A DNA stretch of 64,000 nt from Streptomyces diastatochromogenes (GCA_026913215.1 JAPTYK010000007.1:1-64000), one strand, 5' to 3'. Shown: positions 8,544 through 17,921, numbered from the stretch's first letter. The notes: generated from the letters alone by a model not told the origin. Translations and numbers: made by a program.

Positions 8544-10156
8544 GAGGCCACTCCTTGCGTGTGCCGTCCGGGGCCGTGCCGGGTCAGCAGCTGGCGGGCG
8601 GCAAGGATCTCGGCCTGGATCATCGAGGTGGGGGCGTAGAGCGTCTTGTCGTGCCACAGCGCCGGCGGCTCGTGCCGGGTGTCCCAGGCGTCGAGGGCGT
8701 GCTCGGCGCGCTGGAGCGCTGTGCGCCACCCGGGACGGATGGCGGCGGCGGGATCGGCGAGGAGGATCTGCACCGCGTACGCGGTCTCCTCCGCTGTGCC
8801 GCCCCAGATACCCCAGGTTCCGTCGTCGTGCTGGCTGGCCAGGACCCGGTCGACAGCCCTCTGGATGGCTTGGCGGGTGCCCGGTCCGTCGTGGCTGAGG
8901 AGAGCTCGTACGCACCGCTCGGTGGCGTAGTACGGGGAGGCGTGCCATTTGTCCGTCCAGGCGCCGTCGGTCTGCTGCTCCACCAGCCAGTCGCGCACCA
9001 GATCCATGCGCGGATGGTGGACCGGGCTTACGGCCGGCCGTAGACGGAGGTGCGCTGTCAGGGCCTGGAGGGCGTGGGCGTTCGCCGTGACGGATCCGGT
9101 GTCTTCGCCGATGTAGCACCGGTAGTGGGTGTCGGCCCAGAACGCGGCGAGCGGGGCGGGGTCACCCGATGTGCCGGTGAGGGCGGCTACCAGCACGGCC
9201 ATCGCGGTGTCATCGGCGTCGGGCAGCAGCCCCGGGCGCCGCGGACTCCGGCCGGGTCGTAAATGTCGTGTGCCCAGGCCCGGCCGTAGCCCGGCAGGCG
9301 GGCGGCAGGCCGGGGCGGGCGAGGCGGCGGCGACCCACAGCCGCTCGAAGGCACGGATCGGTGCCGCCTCCGGGAAGAGCCCGCCGTAACGGCGGGCAGC
9401 GGCTGACAGGGCCGCCCGCGCCTGTTCGCCCTGTTCGCCCTCCGGCTGAGAGGCGAGCCAAGCACCGGTGGCTGCGGGTGAGCTGCCGAGCAGACCGTGT
9501 GGCACGGGCACCGTGTTGCCAGGCAGGTGCCGTGCGATGCCCTCGAAGGTGTGGTGGAGCTTGCCGGGGACGCCGGTGCGGCACCGTTGCGCGATCTCCT
9601 CGTGCCGCTCGGGCCGGAATCCGTGCGGCACGCTCAGGCGCGCCCCGCGTGAGAGCGGCCCGAGGTGGGGCAGCGTGCCGGTCACGGAGTGGTCCAGGAG
9701 GCTGTTGATCCGGGCGACGAGGCTGGGGACGAGGACCTCGATGGCTGCCGTGTCCGGCCACCGGCCGTCGGCAGGCGGCCTGCGCAGCGCGGTGAGTCCG
9801 TCGGCGGCTGCCGATGCGAGGCGGACCCGGGGCGGGACGGTGGCGGTCGCTTCCCGTACGAGGGTGGCGAGCAGGGCTTCGACGGCGCTGAGTGTCGGCA
9901 GCAGTCGGTACCGTGCCGGGCCTTCGCCCCAGGTGCCGTCCGGCAGTTGCTGGTTCAGCAGCCATTCGAGCCGGGTTCCGTGCTCGGCGAAGTCCGGGGC
10001 CAGGGAGATGACGCGGGCCGTCTCGTACACCGATGCGCGGACGCTGCCCCACGGGTCGGCGTCGATGTCCGCCATCAGGCGTACGGCCTGGGAGTCGTAC
10101 CGGCGACGCGCCTCCGGTATGGCAGCGGTGCTGATTGCTGCCCGGCTGCCGGTCAT
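8540..10156 (-). CDS. Class II diterpene cyclase (DxDD type)
   Basis: Protonation-initiated cyclase that would convert GGPP to a bicyclic diphosphate of the copalyl/labdadienyl kind. The catalytic DxDD motif is LLPDADDTAMA. QW-like repeats (QLPDGTWGEG near residue 70, WTDKWHASPYY and DGTWGIWGG near the C-terminus) mark the alpha-barrel domains. Length 538 residues, normal for bacterial members. Just before DADD, about 25 residues are read out of phase: the adjacent frame gives RLPGYGRAWAHDIYDPAGV, the expected conserved sequence, and three missing C or G bases between about 9325 and 9240 restore the frame, costing one net codon. Start ATG overlaps the GGPP synthase stop (ATGA). Confidence 0.85.
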   Translation of the reverse strand: MTGSRAAISTAAIPEARRRYDSQAVRLMADIDADPWGSVRASVYETARVISLAPDFAEHGTRLEWLLNQQLPDGTWGEGPARYRLLPTLSAVEALLATLVREATATVPPRVRLASAAADGLTALRRPPADGRWPDTAAIEVLVPSLVARINSLLDHSVTGTLPHLGPLSRGARLSVPHGFRPERHEEIAQRCRTGVPGKLHHTFEGIARHLPGNTVPVPHGLLGSSPAATGAWLASQPEGEQGEQARAALSAAARRYGGLFPEAAPIRAFERLWVAAASPAPACRPPAGLRPGLGTRHLRPGRSPRRPGLLPDADDTAMAVLVAALTGTSGDPAPLAAFWADTHYRCYIGEDTGSVTANAHALQALTAHLRLRPAVSPVHHPRMDLVRDWLVEQQTDGAWTDKWHASPYYATERCVRALLSHDGPGTRQAIQRAVDRVLASQHDDGTWGIWGGTAEETAYAVQILLADPAAAIRPGWRTALQRAEHALDAWDTRHEPPALWHDKTLYAPTSMIQAEILAARQLLTRHGPGRHTQGVAS

Positions 10157-11256
10157 GACTGCCGCTCCGTGGCTATGCCGGCGATCTCCTTCAGGGCCTC
10201 GGTGGCGGGGAAGGGAAACGGGGCACGGTCCAGTACGGTCAGGGCCGCATGGTGCCGGGCCGTGATCATCGTCTCGACCTGTCGGCGGGCGCCGGAGTGC
10301 TCGATGGCCTGACGGACGCGTCCGAAGTCCTCGTCCGTCAGGTTCGGGTTGCCGATCGCCTTGCGCAGCAGCTGTTTGTCGGTGGCGGAGGCCGATCGCA
10401 GGGCGAGTGCCATCAGCACGGTGGCCTTGCCCTCCCGTATGTCGTCGCCGACTGGCTTGCCGGTCGTGGCCGGGTCGCCGAAGACGCCGAGGAGGTCATC
10501 GCGCAGCTGGAAGGCCTCTCCCAGCGGGATGGCGAACTCGCTGCAGGCGCTGTGCACATCGGGTCCGGCGCCGGCGAGTGCTGCGCCGATGCGCAGCGGC
10601 CATTCCACGGTGTAGGAGGCGGTCTTGTAGCGCACGATCCGCAGCGCGGCCTCGACGTCGTCGCATGGGCGGCCGGTGAACGCCAGGTCGAGGTACTGGC
10701 CGTACACCAGCTGGCTGCGCATGGTCTCCAGCAGAGGCTGGATCCGCCTTATCGCCTCCGCGCCGGAACCGGTGCGGATGAGGTCGTCCGACAGGGTCAG
10801 GACGAGGTCGCCGAGCAGAAGGCCGGCTGCCTGGCCGTGGACCGTGGCGCGGCCGGGAGTGCCCCGTCAGCGAGGTACGCCGCGGCGAGCGTGCGGTGCG
10901 CGCTGGGGCGGCGCGGCGCATGTCGCTGCCGTCCATCACATCGTCGTGGATCAGGGCGAAGGCGTGGAAGAGCTCCAGGGACGCGGCCACACGCAGGATG
11001 ATCTTCTGGTCTCCGCCCTCTCCCCGGCGTACCACCCCGCGACGCACAGGTGCGCCCGCAGGCGCTTGCCGCCGGCAAGGAGACCGCTCAGCGTGGTGTA
11101 CAGCGGAGCCAGCTCCGGCCCGGGGGCGGCCTGGGCCTTGCCTGCGAGGAAGTCGGCGAGGATCGAATCGACTTCGTCCCGTACGGCGGACAGATCCGAC
11201 AGGACGGTGGTGGGTGGCACCGGCTGGCGTTTCCCGATCTGGTCGAGGACCGGCAT
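10153..11256 (-). CDS. Geranylgeranyl diphosphate synthase (frameshifted)
   Basis: Polyprenyl synthetase that would supply GGPP to the cyclase. Conserved blocks occur in order but in three frames: GLLAGGKRLRAHLCVAGW from the ATG at 11256; then LELFHAFALIHDDVMDG with the first aspartate-rich motif DDVMD; then GQAAGLLLGDLVLTLSDD, the KTA-type segment and FQLRDDLLGVFGD with the second aspartate-rich motif down to 10153. Three successive phase changes, all of the missing-base kind, fall near 11030, 10900 and 10850; three lost bases equal one codon. A strong AAGGAGG precedes the start. Reconstructed length about 367 residues, normal for the family. The stop overlaps the cyclase start. I regard the gene as intact in nature. 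Confidence 0.8.
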
Positions 11257-11383
11257 GGGAGCCTCCTTCTTCTTCCGAGCGGACCGAGATGGCCGCGATG
11301 AGGCGCGGGGCGACGTGGCCGGGCCGGGCTTACCTGTGGCGCGGCGCTGTACTCCTTGCGGTGTGGTGCGGGAAAGGCGAGGT

Positions 11384-12670
11384 TCAGCGCGGCCGGGCGG
11401 CCGTCGGCAGCCGCCCGGCCTCAGGCCGTCGCGACTCGGTGCTCATCGGGCGCGGCGGGGTGCTCGGTGCCGGTGCGAGGGGGGTGAAGCGGCAGGGGAG
11501 GGCCGTGAGGACGCGGTAGATGGGGTCGGGCCGGTGCATCAGCTGTTCGACAGGGACGGCGAGTTCGATGTCCGGCAGGGTTGCGGTGAGCCGCTCGATC
11601 GCGGCGGTCGCGACGACGAGGGCGATGGACTGCGCGGGGCACTCATGGGGCGGCGGCGAACGCCAGGTGCGCCTTGCGGTCGGAGCGGAACCCCTCACGG
11701 GTCTGCCCGGTGTAGGGGCAGGTGTTGATCGCGGCGTAGGAGACGAAGACCGGCTGGCCCTGCTCGATGTCACGGCCGTGGAAGTGCACGGAACGATTCG
11801 GCCGGTGGAGGCTGTACATGGCCAGTGGGGGGTCGTTCCACAGGACATCGTCGACGGCGTGCCCTATGGGCAGGCTGCCGGTGGTCAGGGTGCCGCGGTA
11901 TCGCGGGTCGGAGAGCATGCGGGCGGCGGTGTTGGCGATGAGCCCGGCCAGCGTCTCCCACGCTGCGCCCTGAGTGATCAGGATCTGGTTGATCACCTCG
12001 TCGGGGGACAGTCCGTTGGGGTGGTCGATGAACCACGAGGTGAGGTCGTGGCCTCGCCGGGCGGCCTTCGTCTGGTAGAGCGTGCTGAGGTAGGCGCCGA
12101 GGGCATGCTCGCCCTGGGCCTTGCGGGCGAGGTCCGTGCTCGTCATCGCCTCGATCGCGTCGATGAGCTGGGGTGCGGCGTTGTCGGGCTTCCCGAAGAG
12201 GTGTTGAGCACCATCAGAGGGAGCCGCCGGGCGTACTGGCTCACGAGGTCGGCCCGCCCGGCGTGGGAGAACTCGGCCAGGAGCGTGTCGGCGTGCCGCA
12301 TCGTCGTGTCCCGCACGTGCCGGGGGTCGAGGAGCGCGAAGCTGTCGGTGATGACCCGGCGCAGGTGGGCGTGTTCCTGTCCGTCCGCGAAGAACAGGCT
12401 GGGGCGCCACTGGAGCATCGGCATGACCGGGCTGTCGGCCGGGACGTGCTCCATCCACCCGCGGGTGTCCTTGGTCCACAGGCCGCTCTGGTCGTGGAGC
12501 AGGTCCAGGGCGGCCCGGTAGTCGGTGATCACCCAGACGAGGACGCCGGGGTCGATCTCGGCGAGTCCCACGGGGCCCTGCTGTCGCAGGCGGGTGAAGC
12601 TGAGCTGGGGGTCGGCGGCGTGCTCGGCGGTGTAGAGCGGCACGGCGGACAGCTGGGGGGCGGACGTCAT
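11384..12670 (-). CDS. cvnE: Conservon-associated cytochrome P450 (CvnE, CYP157-like)
   Basis: Fifth gene of the conservon. The P450 fold is recognisable from the N-terminus (FTRLRQQGPVGLAEIDPG) to the haem region (AHLAFAAAP, then HECPAQ with the Cys ligand). The K-helix has DDVLW where almost all P450s have ExxR; the conservon family CYP157 is known for such a deviation (EQSLW), which supports the assignment. Two regions change phase: near 12180-12210 (after VLNTSSG the adjacent frame reads HLFGKPDNAAP) and near 11645 inside the haem loop. Both fit missing C/G bases. Reconstructed length about 429 residues. The start overlaps the cvnD stop (ATGA). A conventional monooxygenase role is not certain because of the altered K-helix. 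Confidence 0.78.
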
Positions 12671-13278
12671 GACAGATCGGCTCCGGCGCGGGATACGAGG
12701 TGGTCGGCCAGTGTTCTGAGCGCGTCCAGTACCGACGTGCGGTCCCGCGCGTCGCAGGTGACCAAAGGGGTGTGGTCTTCCAGGTCGAGCTTCTTGCGCA
12801 CGAGGTCGAGCTCGTGCGCGGGGGTGTCAGGGAACCGGTTCAGCGCGACGACGTAGTCCAGTCCGGCGTCCTCGACTAGGTCCATCACCTCGAAGGAGGC
12901 GTCGAGTCTGCGGGTGTCGACGAGGACCAGGGCGCCGAGCGCTCCCTGGGCGATGTCCTCCCAGATCACCCGGAACCGCTCCTGTCCCGGCGTCCCGAAC
13001 AGGTACAGGACGATGCGGGTGCCGCCGAGTGTGATGCGGCCGAAATCGATGGCGACCGTGGTGGTGCTCTTGCCGTCGACGACGAGGTCGTCGACCGACG
13101 CCGCGGCCTGCGTCATCGGCTCTTCCGTGTGCAGGCTGCGGATCTCGGACACCGTCTCGATGGCCGTGGTCTTGCCGATCCCGAACGGCCCGACGATGAG
13201 GATCTTCACCAGGTCGAAGTCCCCGTCGGGCAAGTACACCGGTGACGGCGCGCTGCTAGAGGGCGGTGAGGAGACCAT
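12667..13278 (-). CDS. cvnD: Conservon GTP-binding protein CvnD
   Basis: Small GTPase-like protein of 203 residues, the G-protein part of the conservon. Visible motifs: P-loop GPFGIGKTT near residue 30, switch/G3 segment FGTPGQERF, and a G4-like ALNRFPD where NKxD is replaced by NRFP, as is common in this family. It would work at the membrane with CvnA, CvnB and CvnC in a signalling complex that resembles eukaryotic G-protein relays. The ATG at 13278 lies inside the end of cvnC (23-bp overlap), so translation is coupled. The stop overlaps cvnE by four bases. Confidence 0.88.
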   Translation of the reverse strand: MVSSPPSSSAPSPVYLPDGDFDLVKILIVGPFGIGKTTAIETVSEIRSLHTEEPMTQAAASVDDLVVDGKSTTTVAIDFGRITLGGTRIVLYLFGTPGQERFRVIWEDIAQGALGALVLVDTRRLDASFEVMDLVEDAGLDYVVALNRFPDTPAHELDLVRKKLDLEDHTPLVTCDARDRTSVLDALRTLADHLVSRAGADLS

Positions 13279-13636
13279 CGCGGACCCTTTCCAGGAGAGA
13301 CTTGTCGGGTCGCCCGGCCCCGGGTGTCCGGATGCCGTCGGGAACTCCGGACAGGGGCGCCCGGGCCATCAGGTTGCCGTCGTCGACGAGCTGGGAGGCG
13401 AGCATCATGCAGACCCCCATCGGCAGCCGCAGGTAGCCGGCGGATTCCGCGACGGTCAGCGGGCCCTTGGCGGTCAGGTCCAGCAGCCGTTGCTGGGCCG
13501 GGGTGTGGTGGGGCTTGGCCGGCAGGCTGGTGGCGATGAGCGCGGTGAGCGACTGAAGCGAATTGCGGGTGGGAGCGCTGCTGCCTCCGGGGGCCAGGTA
13601 GCTCGGGACGAGCCTGCGTCCCTGGCCTCGGCTCAT
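13256..13636 (-). CDS. cvnC: Conservon DUF742 protein CvnC
   Basis: 126 residues with the DUF742 pattern: an N-terminal variable part ending in the proline-rich LVPSYLAPGG, then a winged-helix-like stretch (QRLLDLTAKGPLTVAESAG, LRLPMGVCMMLASQLVDDG). In conservons this protein sits between the roadblock protein and the GTPase and probably links them. It overlaps both neighbours (4 bp with cvnB, 23 bp with cvnD). Confidence 0.86.
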   Translation of the reverse strand: MSRGQGRRLVPSYLAPGGSSAPTRNSLQSLTALIATSLPAKPHHTPAQQRLLDLTAKGPLTVAESAGYLRLPMGVCMMLASQLVDDGNLMARAPLSGVPDGIRTPGAGRPDKSLLERVRDGLLTAL

Positions 13637-14148
13637 GAGGCGGGGCCGTCGTTTCGCGAGGACACGGTCATGAGCTGGTCACCGAGGTTCTTCGCCTGCT
13701 TGGCCATGGTCTGCGCGATGATGCCCATCGGCGTCGCCGGGCCGAACGCGGCGGCGAGGTAGGCGTTGGTCTCCCCGCCGACAGGCATGACCATGAGGGT
13801 GCCGGCGCTCACGCCGCTCTGCGACGTGGGGTCGGCGTCCAGCTGCACGGTGATGGTCGAGATGGGTGTCTTCTCGTGGGCGCCGAGGGCCTCCACCGCC
13901 GCGGCGCGGCCCGCTCCGTGGAGGGACGAGATCGCCGCGGAGATCCGGTCGACGGTGTCCCTCTTGGCGCGGTCGTCCATGTCCCTCTTGGTCCGGTCGG
14001 CCGGGCCCGTGGTGGTGCCTTCGGACGCGCCCACGACGATTCCGTCGGAGGAGATGATCAGTGCGACGTGCACACCGTTGATCGTGGTGATCGGGTCCAG
14101 GACCCAGGACGGATCGGCGATCTGCGCAACCAGGGTGGAGCTGCTCAT
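13633..14148 (-). CDS. cvnB: Conservon roadblock/LC7 protein CvnB
   Basis: 171 residues; roadblock/LC7 domain that in MglB-like proteins acts as a GTPase regulator. Start of the domain: PITTINGVHVALIISSDGIV; it ends with GETNAYLAAAFGPATPMG and an amphipathic C-terminal helix. A charged insert RTKRDMDDRAKRD lies near residue 50. Expected partner of CvnD. ATGA overlaps on both sides show strict co-translation with cvnA and cvnC. Confidence 0.87.
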   Translation of the reverse strand: MSSSTLVAQIADPSWVLDPITTINGVHVALIISSDGIVVGASEGTTTGPADRTKRDMDDRAKRDTVDRISAAISSLHGAGRAAAVEALGAHEKTPISTITVQLDADPTSQSGVSAGTLMVMPVGGETNAYLAAAFGPATPMGIIAQTMAKQAKNLGDQLMTVSSRNDGPAS

Positions 14149-15500
14149 GTTCGGTCCTCGTTTCGGATGTCAGAAGGGGTTCCGGCTCGTCCGGCGGCTA
14201 TCCCCTGTTCGAAGGCGTCCCAGGTCGAGCGGGCCTGCTCCGGCTCGGGGGGATGCCCGCCCGGGGCGGTGCGCTCCTCCAAGGTGGGCTCCCTGCGGCG
14301 GCGGTACCGCTGGGGCAAGGCCCCGCTGCCCGGACTGGCGGCCGGGGAGTCGTCGCTGGTGGTGATCGCCCGGCGGGGTGCGCGGGGTGCGGGGGCAGGC
14401 CGAGGGGACATGGCGGAGAGGGGATCGGTGTGGGGATTGATCGAGGTGACCAGGGCCGGAGGGATGGTGATGACCGCGCGGACGCCCGAGTAGGTGGACA
14501 CCTGGTCGACGGTGACCTGGAACCCGTGGTCGGCGACCAGCTGGCCGATGGCCGCGAAGCCGAGGGCGGGAGGATCACCGAGTTCGGTCAGCAGGACCTG
14601 CTGCCTGCCAGCGAGCAGTTGGGCCGCTCTGTTGGCTTCCTCCGCGGTCATGCCCTTGCCGGCGTCGTCGATCTGGATGCACACCGCGCCGTTGTCGGGC
14701 TGCAGGAGGGTGACCTCCACCGAGAGGTCCGCGCGTGAGGACTCCAGAGCGTTCGCGAGCAGCTCCGTGCAGACCACCGCGATCGGCTCCGCGGCGCGCC
14801 CGACGACACCGACGGTGTCGGTGCGCAGCTTGGAGTGGACGTGGATGCGCTCGAAGCCGTGCAGGCGGGAGGTCGCCCCGGTGACGAGATCGGGCAGATG
14901 GGTGTCCGGGCGCACCAGGCCGGGCCAGGAGCCCGTGACGATCGCCGCCTTCTGGACCAGGCGCGCCAGCTGCTCGTTGAGGTGGTCGAGGCGGAAGTAG
15001 TTCTTGAGGGTCTCTTCGTCCTCGCACGCCTGCTGCAGAAAGTCGAGATCGGTCTGCATCTGGTACGACTTTGCCTGAATCTCCATGCATGCACCGCGCA
15101 GCGCGGCGCGGGCAGCCGCATCCACGCGGTGCCGCTCCTCGAGAACCGCCCTCGCGAACAGCTCCTGAACGGAGTCGAGGAAGGCCGCGAACTCTGTGCC
15201 GACGAGGCCGGTGTCCATCAGGCCGGGAACGGGGTAGTGGGTGCTGCGCAGATGCAGAGCCAGGCTGGGCAGCCGCACGTTCACAAGGTGCTGCAGCGCC
15301 TCGTTCCTCCGCTGCTCATCAGCCTCAGCGGCCGCCCGGGCATCGGCGCGACTGCGAGAGAGGGCCCGGCGTGATCGCGTCATGAGGGCCACGGCGGCAG
15401 TGACGCCGCCGACGGTTGTGCCGCTCAAGGCCGCGATGGCCACTTCGTGTATCGCAGTCACGGTCAGGTCCTCGGGTATCGAGGCCGCCTCCCCGGACAC
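14145..15500 (-). CDS. cvnA: Conservon sensor histidine-kinase-like protein CvnA
   Basis: First gene of the operon, 451 residues. A single hydrophobic segment near residues 16-42 (IAALSGTTVGGVTAAVALM) should anchor it in the membrane; a charged coiled region follows. Residues 240-350 form a GHKL ATP-binding domain: N-box VVCTELLANALESS, G1 box QIDDAGKGMT and LGFAAIGQLVADHG. The C-terminal 100 residues are proline- and arginine-rich and probably disordered. The start is GTG 15500. Conservon CvnA proteins are the presumed signal-input component. Upstream lies a 492-bp divergent region with a 20-bp inverted repeat. Confidence 0.86.
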   Translation of the reverse strand: MSGEAASIPEDLTVTAIHEVAIAALSGTTVGGVTAAVALMTRSRRALSRSRADARAAAEADEQRRNEALQHLVNVRLPSLALHLRSTHYPVPGLMDTGLVGTEFAAFLDSVQELFARAVLEERHRVDAAARAALRGACMEIQAKSYQMQTDLDFLQQACEDEETLKNYFRLDHLNEQLARLVQKAAIVTGSWPGLVRPDTHLPDLVTGATSRLHGFERIHVHSKLRTDTVGVVGRAAEPIAVVCTELLANALESSRADLSVEVTLLQPDNGAVCIQIDDAGKGMTAEEANRAAQLLAGRQQVLLTELGDPPALGFAAIGQLVADHGFQVTVDQVSTYSGVRAVITIPPALVTSINPHTDPLSAMSPRPAPAPRAPRRAITTSDDSPAASPGSGALPQRYRRRREPTLEERTAPGGHPPEPEQARSTWDAFEQGIAAGRAGTPSDIRNEDRT

Positions 15501-15992
15501 CGTGGGGTGATGTCAGGGTCACCCTGGGGGATGTTCGGCATCCGGGGAAGCGGCGGATGGTGACAGGCGAGTGGTCAAGTGCTCCCGAGCTCTCGCCTGA
15601 GGGACGTGAGGGGTGGTGCAGCCGTCATCAGCTCCAAGTCCGGCCTCATCAGACCGGTTTGGAACTGATCAACACCCTGCCGCGCTCCTGGACGGTCCCG
15701 CCAGGGTGCGGGTGTGTCGTCCCGGTGGTCGTTCTTCCCGTCCCACCCCGCGAACCCGGGCGGCGAAATCGGCACAACTCTTACAAATCTTGCGGTCGTT
15801 GCGAGCTGTCTGCTGGAGAGGTGACCACCGGGACGACACACCGGTCACCTGGACGCGGCTGCCGGGCAAATGCCACGGTGAGTGGGGGCAGGCTGGCAGC
15901 ACCGCCGCCGCCCGCCGACTTCTTTCGCGCCGACGCGCCCGCCGCAGCGGGCCGACGCGGCGCCCCTGATCCCCGCGAGAGAGCGAGCCTTC
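15501..15992. promoter_or_regulatory. 492-bp divergent control region
   Basis: The region separates the leftward conservon-diterpene operon from the rightward aldo-keto reductase gene and should hold both promoters. It contains a near-palindrome AGGGTCACCCT just upstream of cvnA and a perfect 20-bp inverted repeat (separate entry). Short AT-rich patches (15768-15790) lie between the repeat arms. I could not fix -35/-10 boxes with confidence. Confidence 0.5.
15711..15842. repeat. Perfect 20-bp inverted repeat flanking 92 bp
   Basis: Left arm GGTGTGTCGTCCCGGTGGTC (15711-15730) is exactly the reverse complement of 15823-15842. The match stops abruptly at both ends. The 92 bp between the arms include AT-rich sequence (CAACTCTTACAAATCTTG) in an otherwise very GC-rich region, as expected of a promoter enclosed by two regulator sites. 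Confidence 0.7.
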
Positions 15993-17076
15993 GTGACCGC
16001 TTCGTATCTGTCCCGCCGGCGCCTGGTGGCCGGGCCGGACGAACACCCCTGGGGTCGGCTGCCGGCCCATCGGTGGACCGGCGACCAACGAGGGCCGTCC
16101 GGTCGGATGGGCCCATGTGGCCGACAGCAGCGCGGTCGACGCCCTGCTTCACGCGCACGCCCGGGGAGCGACCGTGTACGACACCTCGGACGTGTACGGG
16201 CTCGGCCACTCCCAGAGGCTGCTGGGCAGGATGCTCACCCAGGTGCCGCGTACGAGCGTGCGCATCACCTGCACTGTCGGCACATACAAGGGCACCGGCC
16301 AGCACGCCTACAGCTCCCTCAACCTCTTCCGTCAGGTGGAGCAGACCCAGGAGAACCTCGGCGTGAAGCACCTCGACGTGCTGGTCCTCGCCCACGACGA
16401 TTTCGGGCCGCGCGACCGCTACCTCGAAGAAGCACGGGACACCCTCAGGGCTCTGTGCGACTCCGGCGACGTCACAGCGATCGGGATGCGCGTGCCTGGC
16501 GTCCTGCCGGCAAGTCCAGCCACTTCCGACCCGAGCGCCAACTGCTGGGGAACCCAGGCGCGCTACGACTTCCTCTTCGATCAGCTCAACCCGCGAGTTC
16601 TCAGCACCACGGCCAGCCCGCTTGCACCGCAGGCCGGTCACACCATTGTGGGCGGAGCCGAGAGCGTCTTCTCATTCGCACGCCGGCGCGGTGCCGCCAC
16701 CATGATTCACGAACCGCTCCTGCACGGACTACTCACCGGGAAGTACGGTCCCGAATCGCCCTTCTCGCCTGGTGACATTCGCTCCCGGTACACCCCGGCG
16801 GACTTGGAGATCGTCGACCGCGGCCTGGAGGTGCTCCGCAACCGCTTCGGGAGAGATCCGCAGGCTCTCGCGCGGCTTGCCTTGCACTGCTGCCTCAGGA
16901 GTTGCCCTGACTCCATCGTGCTGGCCGGGGTCTCCAGCGCGGAGCAAGTAGACAAGAACTTCGAGGGACTCAAGGCCGAAGTGAGTGACGACGACTACGC
17001 GCTCGCTGAGCGCGCGTATTCGACTCTGTACGCCGAGCTCGCCCGGCATGCCGCCTCGGCTCCGGCAGTGCCCTAA
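15993..17076 (+). CDS. Aldo/keto reductase family protein
   Basis: NAD(P)H-dependent aldo-keto reductase of about 360 residues. The catalytic stretch ATVYDTSDVYGLGHSQ carries the Asp and Tyr of the tetrad; HLDVLVLAHDDFGPRD and the C-terminal block DSIVLAGVSSAEQVDKN (cofactor pocket) follow. Upstream the same frame gives VGCRPIGGPATNEGRPVGWA, the typical family N-terminus, but no start; the likely start GTG 15993 (VTASYLSRRR) is in another frame. Two bases missing in CCCTGGGG near 16050 join them as DEHPLGVGCRPIGG. An alternative is an internal GTG at 16117, which would lack the first strand of the barrel. It is divergent from the conservon operon; a link to the diterpenoid is possible but unproven. 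Confidence 0.72.
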
Positions 17077-17311
17077 CGGCTGCCAGACTCCCTGCAAAGC
17101 CGTGACTTCTTCTGCGGAAGCCTCGGAGTCAGCGCCCAATGCCGACAGCGTCCGGCGGTCTCTTGGGACCGCCGCGTGTCGATATGAAGGGCTTGTCCGA
17201 CCACCACACGGTCGTGGTGCGCCTGGACCGGGACACCCTCACCAAGATCCCCAACCACTAGCTCACCCGAACGGTGTGACCGATGTCCACGATGCGAGGC
17301 CCGCACCTTCC

Positions 17312-17754
17312 ATGCCCCGCTTCCCGCTGGCGCACATCGCCGCTCCCCTCTGCCGCCCCTCACCCGAAGAGTGCGCTGAGGAATACGCCTGGTTCCGGGA
17401 ACGCCTCGCCGACCCAGACCTCCTTGACGGCGCGGTTGGTGTAAGGTGGACGGCGCCGTACTCCTTGCGGTGCCCGCCGGCGGCAGCCGCCGCGGCGGTT
17501 ACCTGTCGGTGGGCGCCGTGGCTGAGGCCGTGCGTGTCTGGGCGGCCCTGCGGGGCCGGCCCGGATTCCCGCGCGTCCGACTCGGTCTCTCCCTCCACCG
17601 AAACACCTGTCACACCGTCAGCTGGGGCCCGCTCCAGCCCAGGGACGACGCCGAACGGGGCAGGTACTTCGGGTACGCGCCCTCCGCGATCGACACCTTC
17701 CTCCTCCTTCACCACGTTTCCCGGAGAGGAGCGGGCCGGTGCAACCGGCCATAG
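17312..17754 (+). CDS. Small DUF6302-like protein (frameshifted)
   Basis: Two frames join into one Streptomyces-type small protein: ECAEEYAWFRERLADPDLL from ATG 17312, then DGAVLLAVPAGGSRRGGYLS, RVWAALRGRPGFPRVRL and RGRYFGYAPSAIDTFLL to 17754. The phase change near 17440 fits one missing base. I recall this pattern as DUF6302 but could not check it. Function unknown. The preceding 235 bp hold only a 25-codon open frame (17184-17261, starting MKGLSDHHTVVVRLDR) that I cannot assign. Confidence 0.5.
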
Positions 17755-17921
17755 ACAGATCTATGAGCCCACGAGACGCCGACCATCAGCCGCCAGATGT
17801 CCGCCACCCCAGGCCCTTGCTACCCGAATGGACCGAAGGCATCTGCGCTATGAGCGAGAGTTCCCGCCGCTTCCTGCCAGCCGCTCACTGCATGCCCGAG
17901 ATCGCGGAGGAGGGCATTGCG

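Noticed and set aside
7245..8639. Long plus-strand frames opposite the P450 and cyclase genes, and many others opposite the NRPS genes
   Set aside because: Antisense shadows caused by very high GC and codon bias; their translations have no motifs and the minus-strand frames carry full catalytic motifs.
10153..11256. GGPP synthase as a decayed pseudogene
   Set aside because: All motifs are intact once three single-base deletions are restored, and there are no internal stops in the correct frames.
17739..17921. N-terminal extension of the VanX-like protein
   Set aside because: The extra residues have no family similarity, and a strong GGAGGAGG precedes the ATG at 17922.
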